64,000 nucleotides of DNA from contig NZ_JAMXAX010000009.1 of assembly GCF_023913775.1 (NCBI RefSeq), positions 22,950 through 86,949 on the forward strand. Direction: 5' to 3'. Position numbers and translations under genes: made by a program. Below, piece after piece: positions 11,959 through 18,621 of the stretch. Origin of the DNA: Acidovorax facilis (GTDB lineage: Bacteria > Pseudomonadota > Gammaproteobacteria > Burkholderiales > Burkholderiaceae_C). Position 1 is the first letter of the stretch. Each line of letters begins with the position of its first letter. The notes under the pieces were generated by a model. That model had not been told where the DNA came from, did not search any database, and saw only the letters and a list, made by a program, of their open reading frames with translations.

Positions 11959-12138
11959 ATGAACACGAAACATGTGAACTATCTACCCAAGCCTGTGCAG
12001 GTACGACTGAAGCCAGAACTCCACGAGTGGGTGCATAGCCAAGCTGCTGGGCAGGAGCGCTCAGCTAACTGGGTGATCAACAAAGTTTTGGAAGAAGCTC
12101 GCGCCAAGACGCTGCAGCCGGAAGGAGTACCTGCATGA
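11959..12138 (+). CDS. Arc-like ribbon-helix-helix repressor
   Basis: A 59-aa protein (MNTKHVNYLPKPVQVRLKPE at the N-terminus, then ERSANWVINKVLEEARAK). It has the size and pattern of Arc: a short beta strand with alternating residues (VQVRLKP) followed by two helices. SD AAGGA lies five bases upstream of the ATG. Its stop overlaps the start of the antirepressor (ATGA), the same order as arc-ant in P22. It probably down-regulates the antirepressor operon. Confidence 0.8.
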   Translation: MNTKHVNYLPKPVQVRLKPELHEWVHSQAAGQERSANWVINKVLEEARAKTLQPEGVPA

Positions 12139-12857
12139 AGGCGCTCCAAGTTTGCGGAAAGCCCGTCAAGACGAACGATGATGGCTTGGTCAGCCTGACA
12201 GACATGTTCAAAGCAGGCAAGGCGGCAAATCTTGTGCAAGGAAAGCAGGACCCATCCAATTGGGCGCGCAGGGATGGGCGGCACTTCATTGGTTTCGTGG
12301 GCGCGCAGTTGAATATGTCGGAGCGACATATTTACGCCACGTCACGGGGAAAGTCCGGCGGCACTTATGCGCACTGGCAAATAGCACTGGCTTACGCGAA
12401 ATACCTCAGCGATGTGCTCCACATGGAAGTCAACGAGGTCTTTGCGCGATACAAGTCGGGCGATGTGACCCTCGCGGCCGAGATCGCAGACAAGGCAGCG
12501 CCCAAAGACGCCGAATGGCTCGCCCGACGAGTTCAAGGGACCGTAGCCCGCAATCAGCTCACTAGCACCCTGGCTGCCCATGGTGTCGCCGGGAAGGGAT
12601 TCGCAGATTGCACCAATGCAATCTACAAGAACATCTTGGGCGGCAAGAAGAGCGAAGTTTGCGCAGCGCGCGGCCTGCCCAAGACAACCAACCTGCGCAA
12701 CGTCATGAACTCCGACCAACTGATCATGACGGCCATGAGCGAGCTGGTAGCCAAGAAGCGGATCGAGGTGAAGAACCAGCGCGGCAATCAAGCGTGCGCC
12801 GATTCTTGTGATCACGCAGCGCACAGTGTTGCTCAACTGATGAACGTCCGCCCCTGA
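12135..12857 (+). CDS. KilA-N domain antirepressor
   Basis: A 240-aa protein. The N-terminal 110 residues fit the KilA-N DNA-binding domain (VSLTDMFKAGKAANLVQGKQ, PSNWARRDGR, GGTYAHWQIALAYAKYLS, EVNEVFARYKSGD). The C-terminal half (FADCTNAIYKNILGGKKSEV) resembles phage antirepressors. Being coupled to an Arc-like gene and facing an Mnt-like gene, it most likely inactivates the CI-type repressor at 43399 and permits induction or superinfection. It is encoded inside the late region, as in P22. Confidence 0.85.
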   Translation: MKALQVCGKPVKTNDDGLVSLTDMFKAGKAANLVQGKQDPSNWARRDGRHFIGFVGAQLNMSERHIYATSRGKSGGTYAHWQIALAYAKYLSDVLHMEVNEVFARYKSGDVTLAAEIADKAAPKDAEWLARRVQGTVARNQLTSTLAAHGVAGKGFADCTNAIYKNILGGKKSEVCAARGLPKTTNLRNVMNSDQLIMTAMSELVAKKRIEVKNQRGNQACADSCDHAAHSVAQLMNVRP

Positions 12858-12920
12858 ACGCCCGTCAAGACTGGAACTCCTGTCGAGCACTTTGAAAACT
12901 CTCACGCAAGAAAGAACACC

Positions 12921-13490
12921 ATGGAACAGCTCAAGATCAAGATAACCGGCACCAGCCCCTTGATGATGCATGCCGACACTCTCGCCAATCCCCTGGCGGC
13001 GGTGACCAAGGCGCACAAGGAACTGACCTCCAAGCGCAAAAAGACGGATGACGACCATCTGGCTATCGCGCGTAGCGAGTTCGTGGCGGGCTGCTACTGG
13101 AGCGCCGCAGACGGATTCTTCGTCCCAGGCCAAAACCTCGACGCGACTTTTCTGGGCGGCGCGAAGCTGCAGAAAAACGGGGTGCGCTGGAAGCGCGGCG
13201 CCCTGGTGCTGGAGAACAAAGTCAAGTTGCTGCACGACGGCCCAGACACCCCTGATGCGCTGTGGGAGAACCCCGCCTTCGTGGACTGCCGTGGCGTGAA
13301 GGTCGGCGCCGCGAAATTGATGCGCTACCGCCCCATCTTCCTTAACTGGGCCGCCGAACTGTCGGTAACCATCAACACCGAAGTGCTGGACATGCAGGAA
13401 GCACGCAAGGCCATTGAAGACGGTGGTGCTCTTATCGGAACCTGCGAGTACCGCCCACGCTTTGGCCGTTTTGAGGTGTCTTATGTCTGA
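12921..13490 (+). CDS. Conserved phage protein of unknown function
   Basis: A 189-aa protein that I recognise only as a recurrent phage hypothetical. It has an N-terminal ITGTSPLMMHADTLANPL segment, an AHKELTSKRKKTDDD segment, then FVPGQNLDATFLGGA and the C-terminal YRPRFGRFEV. The Gly-rich positions and FGRFEV ending recall ferredoxin-like RNA-binding folds, but this is speculative. It has a good SD (GAAAGAAC). Its stop overlaps the next gene by eight bases. Confidence 0.7.
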   Translation: MEQLKIKITGTSPLMMHADTLANPLAAVTKAHKELTSKRKKTDDDHLAIARSEFVAGCYWSAADGFFVPGQNLDATFLGGAKLQKNGVRWKRGALVLENKVKLLHDGPDTPDALWENPAFVDCRGVKVGAAKLMRYRPIFLNWAAELSVTINTEVLDMQEARKAIEDGGALIGTCEYRPRFGRFEVSYV

Positions 13491-13944
13491 TGAAGCAATC
13501 TCTCTGTCCCCACGCTGGAAACAGGCGGTAGTGGACTTCATGGCCGAACACAAATACGGCGACCTCGTTTCGCACGGGTGGTTGTTGGAGCACTTCGGAA
13601 TGACCTCGCTGGAAGGCCATCGATTGACAGAAACACAGTTCAAGCGCCGCCAGTTAGATCTGATGTCCAACGTAGAGCAGTTCAAGCACGAGCTGCTGAC
13701 CAAGCACCAGATATACCTGCAGCCAGTGCGGGGGTCTGGCTACCGCTGGGCCACACCGGGCGAGCAGACAGGCCTGGCTACCAAGGAGTTTGAGCGGGAT
13801 GCGGGCAAGGCTTTCCGCGCCGTGGGCCAGCGGCTGCGCCACGTGCGGCTGCACGAACTGAGCGACGAGCAACGCCGGGAGAACTCGGACGCCGTGGCGA
13901 AGGTGTCACAACTGCGAGGCATGACCCGCACGGTGTTGAAGTGA
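13483..13944 (+). CDS. Phage protein of unknown function
   Basis: A 153-aa polar, mostly helical protein. The start ATG at 13483 lies within the end of the preceding gene; an in-frame upstream extension is only an antisense artefact. The central segment QPVRGSGYRWATPGEQT and the Arg-rich helices resemble a small winged-helix nucleic-acid binder, with low certainty. It directly precedes the structured repeat array. Confidence 0.68.
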   Translation: MSDEAISLSPRWKQAVVDFMAEHKYGDLVSHGWLLEHFGMTSLEGHRLTETQFKRRQLDLMSNVEQFKHELLTKHQIYLQPVRGSGYRWATPGEQTGLATKEFERDAGKAFRAVGQRLRHVRLHELSDEQRRENSDAVAKVSQLRGMTRTVLK

Positions 13945-13952
13945 CGCAGCTG

Positions 13953-14512
13953 CAAGCCTTCCGGGTGAGGGCTTGTGGATGCAAAAGCATCATGGATCGG
14001 TTTGATCGGGTATCGCGCGGTTAGGCAGGGCGCGGTCGGGTCAGGTTTGGTCTGGTCGGCTGGTGTACGCATCGGCAGGGTATGGGCTGACAACAGCCTC
14101 AAGCATCGCGTGCGGTGCTTGGGGATGCGGTTAAGCATCAGCCGCAGCAAGGCCTGGATATGACCGGCCCAGGCTCGGTCTGGCAAGGTGAGGTGCGGCC
14201 CGGAAAGGCGCGGCACGGTAGTGCAAGGGCTGACAACAGCTCCCAGCCCTTTCGAGAGAGAGGGCTGTGGGATGCGGTAAGCATCTTCGGCGCCTTACGG
14301 TATGGCGAGATTTGGTTCGGGCAGGTAAGGTCAGGCATGGGCTGTCAACAGCAGGCTGCTTCTTCGCGAGAGGGAGCAACCTGATGCGATCAGCATCTGC
14401 GGCGCGAGCGCGTTCGGGCGCGGCCAGGCGAGGTTGGATGCGGCAGGACATGGGCTGTAAACAGCGGGGAGCCACTTGGCAACAGGTGGTTCTTCAGTGG
14501 GATCAGCCCCAC
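13953..14512 (+). repeat. Array of four structured repeats with pentamer-phased G-rich tracts
   Basis: A non-coding stretch containing four imperfect units. Each unit has (i) a GATGC-N4/6-GCATC hairpin (13978, 14124, 14271, 14383), (ii) a 50-90 nt G-rich tract with 5-nt periodicity of the type NGGYN (as in TGGCAAGGTGAGGTGCGG), and (iii) GGGCTG-N2-AACAGC (14084, 14227, 14339, 14452), usually followed by a further hairpin of variable sequence. The last hairpin (GTGGG/CCCAC, 14497-14512) could be a terminator. The units recur every 110-147 nt. No coding frame is conserved among them. Confidence 0.8.
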
Positions 14513-14588
14513 AAAAGGCGAAGGCCCGTCGACTGGAACTCGACAGGCCTTCAAGGTGAAACCCCCTCACGCAAGAGTAGGAATCGAG

Positions 14589-14867
14589 ATGAACGATACA
14601 ACACGCGATCAATTTTTGCAAGGCTGCGAAACGGTAGCCCAGCGTGCAGCAGCATTGCTAGCGGCAATCGCCTGCACCCCACACCTGTCTCCACGGGACA
14701 AACTTCTGGCTCAGGGCCTGATTTCTGACGGTGTGGTGCGGGTCTTTCAGTCCACGCCGGTTACGCCATTGACAATGGCGCAGGCCGACACAGAATTTCA
14801 GTCGTTCAAGTTGCGGCTGCTAGCCAAGCCCCGGCGCGTGCGGAAGTCTCGAAAGGTTGCGGCATGA
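14589..14867 (+). CDS. Small phage protein of unknown function
   Basis: A 92-aa protein, helical, with a basic C-terminus (LRLLAKPRRVRKSRKVAA) that suggests nucleic-acid binding. The ATG at 14589 follows AGGAATCGAG. It is the first gene after the structured array and overlaps the next gene by four bases. No family was recognised. Confidence 0.65.
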   Translation: MNDTTRDQFLQGCETVAQRAAALLAAIACTPHLSPRDKLLAQGLISDGVVRVFQSTPVTPLTMAQADTEFQSFKLRLLAKPRRVRKSRKVAA

Positions 14868-15013
14868 GCGCCGCCACCATCAAGCGCTGCGTCATCTTCA
14901 AGCGCTCCGGCGTGGAGATGGCAACGCCCTGGTACACCAGCATGGATCGGGCGCAGCGGGCTCTGGAAGTGATCCGTCGCCGATACGGCGCGGCTGTGCT
15001 CTACCGAGACTGA
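14864..15013 (+). CDS. Small basic phage protein
   Basis: A 49-aa protein (MSAATIKRCVIFKRSGVEMA, AQRALEVIRRRYGAAVLYRD) coupled to the preceding gene by ATGA. It ends exactly where the opposing gene ends. Its pattern resembles small phage proteins that hold a helix with RALEVIRRRYG; function unknown. Confidence 0.6.
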   Translation: MSAATIKRCVIFKRSGVEMATPWYTSMDRAQRALEVIRRRYGAAVLYRD

Positions 15014-15319
15014 TCAACGAAAGTCCTCGTGTGGGGGCTTTTGCACCCCCACAGCGGCTTTCCATCGCTCCCACGCTTCTCGCTTTTCTGGGCTGAGTGA
15101 CTGGATATAGCGGTCTATTTTTTCCTGCTCCGTTCTGATGTAGTTTCCAGCACAGCGCTGAAATTCCTTCAGGTTCTCCGCCCTGATTCTCGCCCATGCA
15201 TCCACAACTTGCTGGGAAATGCAGGCGAGCGCATCCTTTGCAGCGCGCATGCGCTTGCGTTTCCGCCAAGCGATAGATCCAGACTGCTGGGCTCGTAGTT
15301 TGGTGTAGGTGTGTGCCAT
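15014..15319 (-). CDS. Small phage protein of unknown function
   Basis: A 101-aa strongly basic, helical protein (KLRAQQSGSIAWRKRKRMRA; ERWKAAVGVQKPP). The ATG at 15319 is chosen because the upstream in-frame extension runs through a repeat-like sequence (CCCCCAGTGGGGTTTT). It converges with the 49-aa gene, their stops abutting. It lies alone on the minus strand within the plus-strand cassette. Confidence 0.6.
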   Translation of the reverse strand: MAHTYTKLRAQQSGSIAWRKRKRMRAAKDALACISQQVVDAWARIRAENLKEFQRCAGNYIRTEQEKIDRYIQSLSPEKREAWERWKAAVGVQKPPHEDFR

Positions 15320-15350
15320 GGCGCAATGATTGAGCGAAGACAAGATTTCA

Positions 15351-15370
15351 GAAAACCCCACTGGGGGCGC
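15351..15370 (-). repeat. Diverged half-copy of the late-operon element (copy G)
   Basis: Minus strand CGCCCCCAGTGGGGTTTT. It matches block 1 of the bipartite element with A-to-G and C-to-T changes; CCC/GGG pairing across the centre is retained. Block 2 is not recognisable. It lies upstream of the 101-aa minus-strand gene. Confidence 0.45.
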
Positions 15371-15396
15371 GAGGGTATCCCAGGGGCTTTCATGGG

Positions 15397-15424
15397 TTGC
15401 AATTCGTAGCCACGCGGCTACAAT
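15397..15424 (+). promoter_or_regulatory. Promoter and operator of the toxin/antitoxin pair
   Basis: -35 TTGCAA (15397), 16-bp spacer, -10 TACAAT (15419). The palindrome GTAGCCACGCGGCTAC (15406-15421) covers the spacer and part of the -10, which fits autorepression by the antitoxin. The toxin ATG lies only six bases after the -10, implying a leaderless mRNA. Confidence 0.72.
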
Positions 15425-15430
15425 CACACC

Positions 15431-15751
15431 ATGTACAGCGTCCTTGAAACCGAAACGTTTGCGGAGTGGGTTGACGGCATTCGTGACCTCTCAACGCGCA
15501 TCAGGTTGCGCCGTCGCCTAGGCAAGGCTGCACGCGGGAACTTGGGCGATGTGAAGTCAGTTGGCCAGGGCGTATGGGAAATGCGCGAGTTCTTCGGCCC
15601 TGGCTGGCGCATGTACTACCTGAAGCAGGGCTCAGCAATCATCGTGATGCTCGGCGGTGGTGACAAATCGACCCAAGAGCGTGACATTGAACAGGCCCAA
15701 GCTATGGCCATGGAGTTGCAAAATGAGCAAGATCAAGACCCGCCCGTTTGA
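15431..15751 (+). CDS. RelE/ParE-family toxin (addiction module killer protein)
   Basis: A 106-aa protein matching the RelE-like killer family (TIGR02683 type): TFAEWVDGIRDLSTRIRL, GNLGDVKSVGQGVWEMRE, FGPGWRMYYLKQG and MLGGGDKSTQERDI are all in the expected order. The family usually acts as a ribosome-dependent mRNA interferase. The length is normal and the conserved GDK-TQ block is intact. It overlaps the antitoxin gene by 29 bp, toxin first, as is typical of higBA-type modules. It probably stabilises the prophage. Confidence 0.88.
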   Translation: MYSVLETETFAEWVDGIRDLSTRIRLRRRLGKAARGNLGDVKSVGQGVWEMREFFGPGWRMYYLKQGSAIIVMLGGGDKSTQERDIEQAQAMAMELQNEQDQDPPV

Positions 15752-16016
15752 TATGGCGAACTACCTCGGCACAGATGTCGAGGTGGGCGAGTATTTGCGC
15801 CAAGTCCTGGAGGAAGGTGATCCCGTGGAGCTTGCTGCAGCGCTTGGCGACATTGCCCGCGCGCGTGGAATGACACAGCTTGCAAAGGAAACAGGACTGT
15901 CCAGAGAGAGCCTTTACAAGAGCCTGTCCGGAGAACGTGCCCCCAGTTCAGACACGCTTTTCAAGGTCATCCACGCAATGGGGTTCAAGCTGACTTTGGA
16001 GCCCGTGCGAGTCTGA
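15723..16016 (+). CDS. HigA-like antitoxin (addiction module antidote)
   Basis: A 97-aa antitoxin with the TIGR02684-type pattern: MANYLGTDVEVGEYLRQVLE, then a Cro-type helix-turn-helix (GMTQLAKETGLSRESLYKSL) and SSDTLFKVIHAMGFKL. It neutralises the adjacent toxin and, through the HTH, probably binds the palindrome at 15406-15421. ATG 15723 lies inside the toxin gene. Confidence 0.88.
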   Translation: MSKIKTRPFDMANYLGTDVEVGEYLRQVLEEGDPVELAAALGDIARARGMTQLAKETGLSRESLYKSLSGERAPSSDTLFKVIHAMGFKLTLEPVRV

Positions 16017-16307
16017 GTAGAGCCTACTCCTTGCGCCACGCCCCACTTCCCGCTTACACTGGCGCTGTCCTTTCGGGGATACGGGCTTGGCGGCCCGGAA
16101 AGACCACGCGGCCCAAAAGCCGCTTCGACACCGCAGTCAGCGGCTTTTTTCATGCCTTGGCGCAACCAGTTTCGGTGGCCCAGGTGGGAGAGCCGCAAGG
16201 CTCGCCGGTTTACGCTCCGCGTGGTCCCGGTCCGCCAATCCCGCTCTGGGTCACCACCTTCTTGGCGGTTGGTAGTGGCTTAACAGTTTGACCACCAGGA
16301 GCTAAAA
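16017..16307 (+). promoter_or_regulatory. Structured leader with intrinsic terminator upstream of the PD-(D/E)XK gene
   Basis: A 290-bp gene-free segment. It contains an intrinsic terminator (AGCCGCT/AGCGGCT at 16118-16145 followed by six T). A GC-rich part follows (TTGGCGCAACCAGTTTCGG, GGTGGGAGAGCCGCAAGG, GTTTACGCTCCGCGTGG), and then the next gene. I have the impression that this layout recurs upstream of accessory genes in other prophages. It could be a regulatory RNA leader. Confidence 0.55.
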
Positions 16308-16832
16308 ATGACTAGCGCGGCGCATTCTCAAGTGTTTCACCCATTCGGCCCTCAAGCGACCATTGCGATACGGCTCCTTATTGCCGTTCTCAAGAGCGAA
16401 TCCCGCGAAATGCAGGAGGCAGGCTACCGCGAGGCGATGACAATCATTGCCCATATGCCGGAGGGGGACGAGCGTAGCGACATGCTTGATCTATACGGGG
16501 CGGCGAGGATGCAAACCTCGTGGCATTCGATAATCGACAGCTCGGAGATCGGCGGCACCCAAAACCGTTTTCGTGAAAATGTCTCCGCCCTGCTTCCGGG
16601 TGCGCGAATCATCACCCCACCGGCAAAAGATCATCGGCACCAACCTGATGCCTGGGTCGAATGGAATGGCGTTGTCTCACCGGTTGAGGTGAAGCGTGAC
16701 TTCTTCGATAAAGCAGCACTTGAGCAATTGGCGCGATACATGCGTGTATTCGGCTGCTCGCATGGGATAGCGGTCGCCCCCGTTTTAAAGGTGGCGATTC
16801 CTCAATCCGTTACGTTCGTGACAGTCAAGTAA
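16308..16832 (+). CDS. Putative PD-(D/E)XK nuclease-like protein
   Basis: A 174-aa protein. The helical N-terminal half has no recognised motif. The C-terminal half carries a motif resembling the PD-(D/E)XK nuclease core: HQPDAWVEWNGVVSPVEVKR (Asp, then Glu-x-Lys), followed by a helix ALEQLARYMRVFGCSHGIAV. It has an SD (AGGAG) before ATG 16308 and ten bases separate it from the rha gene. It could be an anti-phage, restriction-like or recombination nuclease; no further subdivision is possible. Confidence 0.6.
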   Translation: MTSAAHSQVFHPFGPQATIAIRLLIAVLKSESREMQEAGYREAMTIIAHMPEGDERSDMLDLYGAARMQTSWHSIIDSSEIGGTQNRFRENVSALLPGARIITPPAKDHRHQPDAWVEWNGVVSPVEVKRDFFDKAALEQLARYMRVFGCSHGIAVAPVLKVAIPQSVTFVTVK

Positions 16833-16842
16833 GGAGTCGATC

Positions 16843-17529
16843 ATGCCCAAGACACTCTGCGCGATCGTAACCCCCGAACTGTCCACCGATGACGGCGTGG
16901 TCACAACCACCAGCATTCAACTGGCCGAGCACTTCGGCAAGCGTCACAACGACGTACTGCGCGCCATTCGCAACCTGCTCGCGGAAATGCCCGCAGACCG
17001 TCAGCGCAATTTTGCGCGCACGGTCGAAACCCGCGCCAATCCTAGCGGTGGCGCTCCTATTCCCTCGCCCTGCTACCGGATCACCCGCGACGGTTTCACC
17101 CTCCTGGCCATGGGCTTCACGGGCAAGGAAGCGCTGCAGTGGAAGTTGGCTTACATCGACGCCTTCAACAAGATGGAGGCCGAACTTCAGAAGCCCGCCC
17201 ACGACGCAGACCGCACCCGCGCAGCATTTGACGCTGCGACGCAAGCAGCCGCATTCGTGCAAAACGCGGTTTTCAACGCCGTTATGTCTGGCGGCGACGA
17301 CTGGAAAGACGACCGCTGGATGATCACGTTCCGTGAGGATGTAGCAAAGAACTTGCTGGCTTACGTGCACCCGATGGAAGTCGGAGCCATTGCCGCCCCT
17401 TGGCCGAGATTGGTCAAGGACGTGGAGGGCGGGGAATGCCTGCGTTCCAACTCTGATTTGATCGAGATGGCATCTGCCTGTATGCAGCGTCTGCAAAGGC
17501 GGGCCGGGCAGGCGCGAATAGCGGCGTAA
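16843..17529 (+). CDS. Rha family phage regulatory protein
   Basis: A 228-aa protein with the Rha signature: TTSIQLAEHFGKRHNDVLRA (winged-helix-like part), FARTVETRANPSGG, YRITRDGFTLLAMGFTGKEA and QWKLAYIDAFNKMEAELQK. Rha proteins are phage regulators, some affecting growth in particular hosts. The C-terminal 110 residues are a family-variable domain. The start at 16843 follows GGAG closely. Confidence 0.88.
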   Translation: MPKTLCAIVTPELSTDDGVVTTTSIQLAEHFGKRHNDVLRAIRNLLAEMPADRQRNFARTVETRANPSGGAPIPSPCYRITRDGFTLLAMGFTGKEALQWKLAYIDAFNKMEAELQKPAHDADRTRAAFDAATQAAAFVQNAVFNAVMSGGDDWKDDRWMITFREDVAKNLLAYVHPMEVGAIAAPWPRLVKDVEGGECLRSNSDLIEMASACMQRLQRRAGQARIAA

Positions 17530-17578
17530 ATCACCCGTTCCCTACTGCTCCTGATAGAGTTGGGGCAGGAGGGGAAAA

Positions 17579-18307
17579 ATGTTCTGCACTCAATGTGGCT
17601 CATCAAACTCAGATCGGGCCAATTTTTGCTACAAGTGCGGCGTGCCGACTTGGCAAGAGACAGCGCCAGGGGCCTTGCTGAACACAGAAGCGAAGCCCCA
17701 AACCTCAGAGCCAACCGCATCTGTAGAGCCTGAAATCAAAGCGCCAATCACAGATTCCAAAATCCTCGGGGTCTATGGCTGGCTTCGCTTTTTTTGCGTG
17801 CTTCTTGGTTTTCTCAACCCTTTGATCATTCTTGGAAACATTCGGGCTGGGTATGCTGAAGTAGCGCCGTTTTACGCGCAGTACCCGCAGTTCCGGCAAT
17901 TGTTCGGAATAGAAGCCACAAGCGGAGTTCTTACCGCAGGGTTGGGAATGATGGCGGCATATTTACTCTGGAAACGGTTTGCCAGCGCGGTAGTGTTTGC
18001 AAAGGTTTATCTAGTGGCGGTCTTCTTTATGTCATTGGTGCAACTCGTTGCGCTCTCCACAATTCAAGGATTTCCACCTGAAGTAATGTCGGTGTTGCGA
18101 GAGGAAGGCGCAAAAGGGGTCGCCAAGGCCTTCGTGGGATGCGCATTGTGGTATTGCTACCTGCAGTTTTCTTCAAGGGTCCGCATGACCTACGCAAATG
18201 GGAGCATGGCCGGGCCATTGCGGCAGATGAACATTCCGCCACTTGGTGCGGGTATTGGATTGGTGTTGTTGACGTTCGGTTTGTACAGGTGGCTCTACGG
18301 CGTGTGA
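17579..18307 (+). CDS. Zinc-ribbon and DUF2569-like membrane protein
   Basis: A 242-aa protein. An N-terminal zinc ribbon (CTQCGSSNSDRANFCYKCG) and a Pro/Thr-rich linker precede a DUF2569-like membrane domain (GVYGWLRFFCVLLGFLNPLI, then AAYLLWKRFASAVVFAKVYL, GCALWYCYLQFSSRVRMTY). There are four hydrophobic segments, with the zinc ribbon probably cytoplasmic. It resembles lysogenic-conversion (moron) genes; function unknown. Confidence 0.78.
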   Translation: MFCTQCGSSNSDRANFCYKCGVPTWQETAPGALLNTEAKPQTSEPTASVEPEIKAPITDSKILGVYGWLRFFCVLLGFLNPLIILGNIRAGYAEVAPFYAQYPQFRQLFGIEATSGVLTAGLGMMAAYLLWKRFASAVVFAKVYLVAVFFMSLVQLVALSTIQGFPPEVMSVLREEGAKGVAKAFVGCALWYCYLQFSSRVRMTYANGSMAGPLRQMNIPPLGAGIGLVLLTFGLYRWLYGV

Positions 18308-18323
18308 GTTTGAAATTGTCACG

Positions 18324-18354
18324 TTGACATCTGCAAAGAGGCCAACCTGATAAA
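18324..18354 (+). promoter_or_regulatory. Sigma-70-type promoter for the 85-aa membrane protein
   Basis: -35 TTGACA at 18324-18329 and -10 TGATAA or GATAAA at 18348-18354 (spacer 18-19). The ATG at 18363 follows within ten bases, so the transcript has a very short or no leader. Confidence 0.6.
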
Positions 18355-18362
18355 GTGCACGC

Positions 18363-18620
18363 ATGGCCCAGTTCGACCCCCACCGCCCGCCCATGTCTCT
18401 TTCAGAGTCTGAAGAGCTGCTGAAGGGCCGCAACGCAGACGCTGAACTGTTTGGGTTCTGGTTTGGGCTGGCGAAAGGCGTTGGCAAGTTCCTTCTGGTG
18501 GTCGCAGCCATTGCCGCCATCACATACCTGTGCATATCCGTCCCAGTCATCGGGTGGGCGGTCGCGGCGGCTGTGCTGATATACGCCATCGTGGAAATTT
18601 CCAAGGCCGGTAAAAAGTAG
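18363..18620 (+). CDS. Small membrane protein (moron-like)
   Basis: An 85-aa protein. A polar N-terminus with MSLSESEELLKGRNADAELF is followed by two adjoining hydrophobic segments (KFLLVVAAIAAITYLCISVP, WAVAAAVLIYAIVEI) and a short lysine tail. It has its own promoter directly upstream. It is convergent with the ejection-protein gene, whose stop is two bases away. Function unknown. Confidence 0.68.
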   Translation: MAQFDPHRPPMSLSESEELLKGRNADAELFGFWFGLAKGVGKFLLVVAAIAAITYLCISVPVIGWAVAAAVLIYAIVEISKAGKK

Positions 18621-18621
18621 C

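Noticed and set aside
13953..14512. Possible CRISPR array
   Set aside because: Repeats are imperfect and of several kinds, spacers share a 5-nt periodic composition, unit lengths vary, and no cas gene is in the window.
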